Part shown: in pieces, positions 56,939 to 64,000 of the stretch
Numbering within the stretch: position 1 is the stretch's first letter
Layout: every line of letters begins with the position of its first letter
Source of the DNA: Basidiobolus meristosporus CBS 931.73
Lineage: Eukaryota; Basidiobolomycota; Basidiobolomycetes; Basidiobolales; Basidiobolaceae
Assembly (NCBI GenBank): GCA_002104905.1
Contig: MCFE01000100.1
Span: 62,001 to 126,000, forward strand
Length of the DNA: 64,000 bases
Direction: 5' to 3'
Notes under the pieces: generated by a model
The model's database searches: none
The model's input: only the letters and a program-made list of their open reading frames with translations
Told to the model about the DNA's origin: nothing
Position numbers and translations under genes: made by a program

Positions 56939-58387
56939 CTAATTTTTCTTAGTTTTAATTAACCCAGAGCTCTTGAATGGTTGTCTGGCTTGTTTCCCAT
57001 ATATGCAGGCTTCACAGTGCTCCAAATTAGCTGGGGGACCAATTTTTACTCTGGAAATTAGCTGATCTTTGATCATTTTGCACAAATAATCATAGTTGAT
57101 GTGTCCAAATCTCCTGTGCCAAAGTATTGGTGTCGCTTCATTTAAGTTACTTATATTGGCTTCCAAATGTGATGGAATATAAGTCAACTTGTATAGATTC
57201 TGATCTCTGATACCCAAAGTAATATGGGCACCATTTTGATCAGTGATCTTGCATCCAGAATTGTCAAAGCTGAAACTGAGTTCTTCTGCAGTGGCCTTGC
57301 TTACAGATAGTAGGTTCTTGGCTATTTCTGGTACATAGAGTACTTCTTTGAAGGTCAGTGTATGGGTTCCTTCACTGCTTCTTAGATTTACTTGGATAGT
57401 TCCTTCTCCCACTGCATCAAGTGTTCTATTGTCACCTATGAAAACCTTCTTAATTAGAATTTCTTGATATTGGGTAAAAAGTTCTATTTGGTGTGTAAAG
57501 TGTTGAGATGCTCCAGAGTCAATATACCATGTCTGAGAATCCTTGTTTGTGGTCATATATAGTGCAGGTATGAGTAGTCTTTCTTCAGTTGTTGCAGCAT
57601 TTTCATGTTCAGGCTTCTTTTGCTGATTATCTTTCTTTTTGAAGCACCAGTCTAATATGTGTACTTTCCTTTTGCAGTAGTTACAAAACAGGTTGCTGTT
57701 ACCTTTGTAGGGTCTTGGGTACCTCCTTTGTTGGTTATCATTGCTTATTAAAGCATTTTCTTCTTCCTTCTTATTTGGGCTTGATTTTCTTAATTCTTCA
57801 TCCAGGAGCCTTCTATATATGTAATATAAGGTCAAATCTTCAGTTCTGGTCTCAAGGGCTGATACAAGGCCCTGAAACTTGTCTGTCAGGCTATTCAGGA
57901 TGGTAACTATCACATCCTCATCAGTAGTTGGTACACCCACAGATCCCATTTCATCTACCAGCAGGGAAATTCTGTTAATTAGATTTTTCATTTCTTCTCC
58001 TAGTAGCATCTTTGTAGTAAAGAATTTTTGTCTCAGATACATTTTCTGAGCAGCTGAACATGACTGGTAGGTGTCTTCTAATGCCTTCCAGGCATTCTTT
58101 GTCATTTTTGCTCTTGAGCATTGAATTAGCAATTTGTCCTTGACATTAAGGCAAATGCAGTTAAAGGCACTTTGTTCTTTCTTCTGGTACTTTAAGGCTT
58201 CCTCTCCCACATTTTTTGGAGGGTATTCTTCTCCCATGACAATATCCCAATGGCCTCTTTGTTGTAGCAGCATCTTCATCTTCACCTTCCACACTTGGTA
58301 GTTAGATCCATCCAACTTTTCAGCAGAGTGAAATATTCCAGTAATAGCAGTAGTAGACATTGCAGAGAGTGACAGCTTGGGGCTCAT
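56939..58387 (-). pseudogene. gag-protease-pre-integrase of copia A5, long open frame
   Basis: Open for about 480 codons from the ATG at 58387. That ATG lies inside the primer-binding site (GGCTATGAGCC) and reads MSPKLSLSAMSTTAITGIF; a second ATG at residue 10 is an alternative. It contains the gag capsid-like UBN2 domain (about residues 30-200) and a CCHC knuckle (CNYCKRKVHILDWC, with the usual Gly changed to Val). Protease follows (WYIDSGASQHF), then the GAG_pre-integrase domain (LWHRRFGHINYDYLC). It ends with a one-base deletion in an A run at about 56943, compared with A1. Capsid and protease could still be made. Confidence 0.85.
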
Positions 58388-58391
58388 AGCC

Positions 58392-58739
58392 TGTTGTAAG
58401 AGTTTTGGAGATATTGGAAGTGATTGGGAGAACAAGTAGATTATGTGGTTTTCACTTGATGATTTATTGAATGTAAAGTAGTATTTATACTTTTACATGA
58501 TCTTGGCTTTACAAATATGTAAAATAGGCTAATGCAGGTCCCAAGAACATGTGTGCAAAGTTTGGGGCTGTTTGGACAACTTTGAGAATTTGCATGTTGT
58601 AGGTACCTGGTATTTTGGTGAAAATATTTTAAGTAAATCCCAACAAGGAATTTGGTTGGTATTCACTAGGATTTGAAGGTAATGATCCAAGTGACTAAGC
58701 TAGGTGAATATTTAGGTGGAATTACAAATTTTTTCAACA
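58392..58739 (-). repeat. 5' LTR of copia A5
   Basis: TGTTGTAAGAG to TTTTCAACA, 348 bp, preceded on the element side by the primer site. Confidence 0.86.
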
Positions 58740-59284
58740 TATTCAACATAAGATGAACATACTGCACTGTGTATCTGAGCTCAAATGAGATACCAATAGT
58801 ATCCTGCTGACTCATATCACTGATGAGGCCAAGACATGCAGCCAGCATGTGAAGATTGAAGAGGTGAAACTGTCACAGTCACTGATCATCACACAAAAGG
58901 TGATAAAAATACAACCTGCCTGTGAGATGGTGATCTTGTAAGAGACACCCATAGCTTGTTTGACAAATGAGTATATGATAACCCCAACAAAGGTATTGGA
59001 CCATCTAGTAGGAATCTCAGTCCTTAAAGCATCAATACCACCAAAATTTGAAGAGCAAAGCTTGAACTGCTTAGTAGTTAATCACATACAATGCACAGTG
59101 ATACTACCTAGAGGAGTGTTGTTGTTGAACATACAAGAAGTTGACGGTAACAACCAAGTACCACCTACAGGCAAAGAGCCAAAAGAGGAGCCCCCTGAGC
59201 TGGATGTGGACCCTGGTCCACCTCCTGTGCTACAGGATAAATACCTAGAAGGAATACACCCACCTGTCCATGTATTCTCTAAGA
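58740..59284 (+). pseudogene. Gypsy protease-to-RT linker fragment
   Basis: Plus strand, open from 58960 to 59355. It reads LVVNHIQCTVILPRGVLLL and, after a Pro/Glu-rich linker, PPVLQDKYLEGIHPPVHVFS. This resembles the zone before RT in Ty3/gypsy polyproteins (the ...Y..F..VFS step). It may belong to the plus-strand gypsy whose gag is at 53602-53833, but the distance and missing parts leave this open. Confidence 0.45.
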
Positions 59285-59835
59285 ACCAGGTGGAATTACA
59301 AACTCTTACAACAAGAACAACTAGATTAGCTGGTTTTCACCTAATAATCTATTGAGTGTAAAAGTAATGTCTATACTTTTACATAAACCTGGCAAAAATA
59401 GCCCATAGAATATGCTTAGGAAGGTACCAAAAGCATATGAGCAAAGTTTGGAGCTGTTTGGACAACCTTAAGAAATCATGTGTTCTAGGTGCCTGACATT
59501 TGTTGTGATTATCATGTTGTCACCTAGATATTCATACTAACTAACTCACATAGATCTTATTCTGTGATTAGCATTCTGTCCTGACCAGACTTCTTGTTGG
59601 GACCTGGAATATTTTCAGCAAATTATCAGGTACCCAGATTATGACCTTTCTCAAGGTTATCCAAAAGACCCCAAGCTTTGCACACATATTCTTGGGACCT
59701 TGCTAAGCATATGCTATGTGCTGTTTTTGCCAAGACTATGTTAAAGTATAAACATTACTTTTACATTCAATAAATTATCAAGTGAAAACCAGCTAATCTA
59801 GATGTTCTTGTTGAAAAAATTTGTAATTCCACCTA
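59285..59835. repeat. Inverted pair of LTR-like fragments
   Basis: Left arm from 59285 (minus-LTR-like), right arm to about 59835. Inner tips AAGAACAACTAG (59313) and its near-complement ending GATGTTCTT (59809) mirror each other. Each arm is a diverged family A LTR, in opposite orientations, making an imperfect hairpin of about 200-nt arms. Confidence 0.65.
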
Positions 59836-60000
59836 AATATTCACCCAAGTCACTTGGATCATTACCCACAAATCTTATAGAATTCTGACCAAACTCCTTG
59901 TTGGGATTTACTTGGAATATCTTCATCAAAACATTAGGTACCCAGAACATGAAAATTCCCAAGGTTGTCCAAGCAGCCCCAAACTTTGCCCACATGCCCT
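59811..60000 (+). repeat. Truncated copia family A LTR at the edge of the transposon block
   Basis: Starts TGTTGAAAAAATTTG and follows the LTR for about 190 bp to GCCCCAAACTTTGCCCACATG. Beyond 60000 the base composition changes and no transposon sequence is seen. Confidence 0.75.
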
Positions 60001-60619
60001 AAGGAGGATCGATAACCAGAGCTGGGGTCCTCAGGGAGCGGGATAAAGCAGAAATAATGCCATGAGGATCATTATATGTGTGGAGGGATAGATTACGCAT
60101 GGGCATCCATCGAGCGGTTTCGTGATAAGAGCAGAAGATTGAATATTGTTATGGATTGGTAGAGAATGTTGGTGCCAAACACCCCCCCCCTCCAAGGTTT
60201 TGTGGCAACTGACATTAGGTTTGGGTGCGATTGAGGAAGTGTGGGCATGGTATTGAATATATTACAGAAGGGCATGGTGCAGCGAGCACAGAGGTTTGAG
60301 TGATTGGCCAAATCTGCGGAGTTGAAGAATCATCTAAAATTATGAAATTCGCTGACATATTGTACGATCGGCCGGGCACACCCTCCGATGTCGTTGGCAA
60401 CACTCTGGACCTTCGAAACCGAACCCATGGCAATCTCGGAGGCTACCAGAGCCATGAGGTCGGGAAGGCAGCCAAGGTTTGGAAGCGACGGGGATCCTCA
60501 ATAATAGTACAACTTTATAGTGGTTTCTGAATACATAAGGTGAGCTAGACTTGCAAGTTAGAGATAGACTGGATAGTGTCACATAAAATACATTTTTCAT
60601 GATCAAAAACTAAACGTAG
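60001..60619. other. Unique DNA downstream of the Puf gene
   Basis: Higher GC and CpG than the transposon block, with a C9 run at 60182-60190. Short frames overlap on both strands, none with a recognised domain. The part next to the Puf stop probably holds its 3' untranslated region. Confidence 0.4.
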
Positions 60620-60703
60620 GCGTGGGAGTGGGAGTGGGAGTGAGAGTGAGAGTGGTGGAGGTGAGGTACGGTGAGGTTCGGTTGGGTGCGGTGCGGTGCG
60701 GTG
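60620..60703. repeat. Low-complexity GTGGGA / GTGCG tract
   Basis: Short repeats GTGGGA, GTGAGA, then GTGAGGT and GGTGCG units, about 60 bp after the Puf stop codon, probably in its 3' untranslated region. Confidence 0.8.
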
Positions 60704-60762
60704 AAGAATCACTAAAAAATTGGATATAAAACACGAAATGAAAGGGATTCCATCGGTGAGAT

Positions 60763-63445
60763 TCAGTAGAATGGATAGCGCATGTTGTTGACCTTCATGG
60801 GATGCTTGTAGTCTGCTCGGATCCCCTGATACCCGGAGTGGTTCATCGGGACCGAAGTTGGCGGGGGGTAGGCGCCGTTCGAGTGGCTCGGCTCCCTCAG
60901 AAGCTTCCCTTGGATCCGCTTGCCGTAGGGGGTGTTCTTGATGAAGGGGATCATGGGCTTGATGCACTCGACCAACTGGGTTCGTTGCACCGGATCCGCG
61001 TAATCGAGCGCCGTCTGAACCACGTAGTTGGCGAACGAGTCTCGGAGCAGCTTTTCCAACTGCTCCGGGTTCAGGAGCTCCTCGATCAAGCCTTTGCGGG
61101 TCTCGGGGTCGGCGACTCGGATGCACTTCTCGATCACGTTCGAGCTGAACTTCTGCACCGAGAGAACACACACGCTGCCCCAGAAGGTTCGGATCAAGGG
61201 GCTGGAGAACTGCTCCTCCCCCAGGTCCAGCACGTACTGGACCACGTAGTTGCCAAAGGGGTCCTGCACAAGCTGTAACCCATTGGCCGTGATCTCGTTG
61301 ATCAGCTGGGCCTTCTGGGCGGGGGAAGCGTAGTCGATACACCTCTGGAACACGCAGCACCCGTGACGATGTGAGGCCACCTCGACGCAATGGCGGCTCA
61401 CGGCGTCGTAGATGAACTGTTTGTTCTCCGGCAGCATGGAGTTCAGGCACTTCTGGATCACATGATTCCCGTTGAGGTCCTTGATCAAGGGGACAACGCT
61501 CGGGGTCAGCGCAGCTATGACCAGCTGGATCTGCGTGGGGTTCGACAGGAACTCGATCAGCTTCTGGGCCGCGCGTGTTCCATGCATGTTTAGCGAGATG
61601 TTCACCAGCTCGGGTGCCACCTTGCCAACGAGGACGGTCCTCTGCTCGTCACTGGAGTACTCGAGCAGTTTCTGGCACAGGTAGTTCCCGAATGGGTCGG
61701 TCATGAGATCCACGAAATACCCGTTCACCTCGTCGAAGATCAGGTCGGTGTACGCCGGGTTCTGCTCCTCGAGTTTCTTCTGCAGGTAGCGGCACCCATG
61801 CTGGTCCCGGCACAACCCATGGACCTCCCCCATAAGGCTCTCCAGGCTGACCCCTTGGAACCGGCTCATCAGCTCGACATCGTTGGCGGATTTTTTGTGG
61901 CCCCCCTTGTTGGAGGATGGCTTGCCGTTCTTTCCGACCGCCTGGCCTGCCTTGGAGTAACCGTAACCGCTGTGGTGGTTGTTGATGGCCAGGCTCGCTG
62001 CCCCAAACTCTCCCTTGTAATGGCCCTCGTGGTAGCTGCCACCGCGCACCAACTTGGGCACCAGGTGACTGGGCTCCATGTCGTGACCGAAAGCCGACTG
62101 TTTGCGCATCCCTGGCCCCTGCTTCAGGTATTGGTGGCGGACGTCGTGTTCGTCTAGAACTGAGTAGCCATCGTCAAAGAAATCCGGAGTAAACAGGTTG
62201 TGACTCCGGGTCGAGCTGGGCACAGAGATCAAGTCGTTGTATGCGGTTAGATTCCCTCGGATGGGCTGGCTGTTCACCCTTCCAGAGGAAACAAAAGCTC
62301 CCCAATCGGCTCCGTGGACATCCTCAGACACCGCCAATGGATGGGGGACACCCGAGAATGAGGAAGTGGTGGAAAGCTACATCAGAGAGACAGTCAGGTT
62401 AGACTATGTGTGGAGGGAATCAGCTGCGCGTAGACGCTTACCTTGGCTGGGAATCTGTCCGCCTCATTGTGCATACGAGGGTTTCTATGGGCAAAAGCAC
62501 CGCCTAAAAATCAGGTTAGAATCCGTTCGAAGTGGCCAGGTGAACTTCTTGCCGTACCTTGATGAATGAAATTGCTGTCAAAGACGGACGCCAACCCACT
62601 GTGCCCATTCAGATTGGAATGCAAATCGTTGGTGGTGCTGTTGTACAGAATCTTGCTATCGTTCAGGTAGGATGCTCTGTTTAATGGACCGGTTAGACCT
62701 TGGGGTGCTGTGGAAGTGGCTCGCTGGATGGAAACTAACTCTTTTAGCTGATGCGGGTTCTCCTCGAGGTTGAGCTTATCGAAGCTTTCCCAAATATTAG
62801 TATCATCGCTGGGGAAACGCTTGTACAGGGTGTGGCTGCGAGTAGGTCCTTCAGCGCCCTGAGGGTCCATACCACGTCTATGCGAGAGTCCAGCATACTG
62901 CTCAGAGAAATCCGACTCCTGTGCCAGCATCTCGTTGTTGAAAGTAGATGGCATAGTATTGGCACGGTGTCTATTCTCAAGAAACACCGCCTTAGGTGGG
63001 GGAAGGTCAGATTGCAGCCTAGGAATACCAAAGTAGGACTACGTTTCATTAATCTAGATGCTCACAGAAGAGTAAGCGAAAGGGGAGTGTAGGTTACCTG
63101 TCGGGTAGCATCCTCGACCGGGCTGTCGAAGACGGTCCCGCGACGATCGTACGGGGTCGCTTGGAAGATCTCCTCGTTGGGACTGAAGGGGCTTTCGCGA
63201 AGGAAGTCGATCGAGGGATTGTTCGGATTGGGAGGCAAATCCTCCCGCGGGGAGAGCAACCTTTCACGCGAATTGGGCCGCTTTACGCGAACATCCAAAA
63301 CCTCACCAGGCGTAAAATCGGTATGCCGCTGAAGCAGGCCATCGCTCACTTTTAGGCTGAGAATGCCGGGCTTTCTTTTCGAAGCCTCATCAAGAGCGCT
63401 TTGGTCAGGCCCGCTTGAATCGAGGACAGTGCGTTCTTTCGACAT
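60763..63445 (-). CDS. Puf4-like Pumilio RNA-binding protein
   Basis: Four exons: 63098-63445, 62558-63038, 62442-62503 (62 nt) and 60763-62376, giving 834 residues. Introns of 59, 54 and 65 nt have GT-AG ends (CAG|GTAACC, AAG|GTACGG, AAG|GTAAGC donors) and keep frame. Residues 1-460 are mostly disordered. The Puf domain spans about 465-795 with eight repeats. RNA-contact motifs are CRYLQ, NYLCQ, TRAAQ, NHVIQ, CCVFQ, NYVVQ, SNVIE and NYVVQ (repeats 1-8, residues about 490-751). Under the Puf code these predict UGUAUAUA. Repeat 5 has HGCCVFQ with Cys at the stacking position, and repeat 8 is followed by NTPYGKRIQGKL, both as in yeast Puf4. Such proteins bind mRNA 3' ends in the cytoplasm and recruit deadenylases. 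No lesion. Start: first ATG of the frame. Confidence 0.92.
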
Positions 63446-64000
63446 GGATTGTCAGCTTTCTAGGAAACCCTGGGCGTACTTGTCGGGGTAATGTACAGTA
63501 CTATGAGGAAGTCAAAAACATCCCATTAAAATCGGGCCAAACAGAAGAAAACGTCGACAGGGCAGAAAAGAGCCGCCAGCACTACGTGCGCCCAGATCTG
63601 AGAGTGGGGAATACTTACGTGGAAAGAGAAACCGGTGGTCTGTGGAGTTGGGTAAATAGAATATCGAGGTTGCCGACAGATATTAGAGAAAATATAGTAT
63701 ACAAAGTGGAATTCTAACGACAGAGAGAACAAGCTCACCAAAGCAAGGATTTTGGTCAAATTAAGAAATTACGAAAAAGACAAAAACAAGATGGTGGTAT
63801 TTGTGCAATTGTAAGTGGGTGTTGGGTCTCTGGGTAATTGGCGCGATTCCGATGGATTTGCCCATCAATTTGGCCATCCTTGGACAATCCCATGTTATTC
63901 CTCAGAAATCATCGGATGGATTTGGGGTTGGGTGGTACAAGCCAGACGGACTGGTAAACAAATGGAATTGCGCATCCAGCGGGACGCGATCTTGACTCGC
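63446..64000. other. Puf upstream region
   Basis: Should hold the Puf promoter and 5' untranslated region. On the minus strand a GTAAGT near 63620 and a TTTCCTAG about 14 bases before the ATG could bound a leader intron of about 160 nt. A 64-codon plus frame at 63801-63995 has no recognised domain and is not called. Confidence 0.4.

Larger units (their letters stand above)
54058..58739 (-). mobile_element. Ty1/copia element A5, best preserved family A copy
   Basis: Minus-strand element, LTRs 54058-54406 and 58392-58739 (about 349 and 348 bp), full domain order. Flanks GTACT and TATTC do not match, and the two LTRs belong to different variant groups. The copy may therefore be a recombinant whose original 3' LTR is the truncated one at 53834-54057. 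Confidence 0.88.

Noticed and set aside
56939-58387. Possible intact, active copia A5
   Set aside because: The gag-protease frame is open, but a frameshift near 56943, further integrase shifts and an RT stop make it non-autonomous.
60545-61450. 301-codon minus frame and several long plus frames overlapping the Puf gene
   Set aside because: They lie across the Puf domain in other phases, have biased composition from GC-rich codons, and show no domain; shadows of the real exon.
63801-63995. Possible divergent gene upstream of Puf
   Set aside because: Only 64 codons, no domain, open to the window edge; could equally be chance.

Overview
The window looks like a piece of a filamentous fungal genome: two ordinary genes at its ends and about 58 kb of nested, mostly dead transposons between them. 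Both host genes have short GT-AG introns (54 to 65 nt). One resembles fungal monocarboxylate-type MFS transporters, the other Puf4-type Pumilio proteins. A basidiomycete or a transposon-rich early-diverging (Mucoromycota-like) fungus would fit; the sequence alone does not decide. The host genes are GC-rich with many CpGs. The transposon block is AT-rich and almost free of CpG.

Layout. 1-642: 5' end of an MFS transporter (minus), running off the window. 1745-16590: Ty1/copia family A, a nest of five or more insertions in both orientations, including a complete 4.68-kb copy with a GGAAC target duplication (3757-8436). 16591-24895: degenerate Tnp2-like (CACTA superfamily) transposase sequence, three long-hairpin foldback elements and two kinds of LTR remnant. 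24925-37368: copia family B, with one copy carrying an LTR piece inside its RT gene, a neighbouring derivative whose RT runs straight into an LTR, and a complete copy with a GTTGC target duplication (32479-37368). 37369-41176: another Tnp2-like pseudogene, split by a solo LTR with CTTAC duplication. 41177-46008: a PIF/Harbinger-like element with an open transposase frame (44952-45836), hit by a copia solo LTR and a gypsy LTR. 46075-53833: gypsy remnants, including a chromovirus pol with integrase and chromodomain. 54058-58739: the best preserved family A copia, still broken. 58740-60000: gypsy scrap and an inverted LTR pair. 60763-63445: a four-exon Puf4-like RNA-binding protein (minus).

How the parts relate. 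The LTR elements are independent parasites. Both copia families appear to prime reverse transcription on the anticodon half of initiator tRNA-Met, and in family A the ATG inside that primer site opens the gag frame. The Harbinger-like element, two 0.2-kb MITEs and four long-hairpin elements share termini starting AGACTTGTTC and, where flanks are clean, 3-bp target duplications, so one transposase probably mobilised all of them. The hairpins have about 350-nt arms and would give long double-stranded RNA if transcribed. I saw no tRNA, rRNA or CRISPR. No wholly new molecular system is demonstrated; the hairpin/Harbinger set and the copia primer and recombination features are the most unusual signals.
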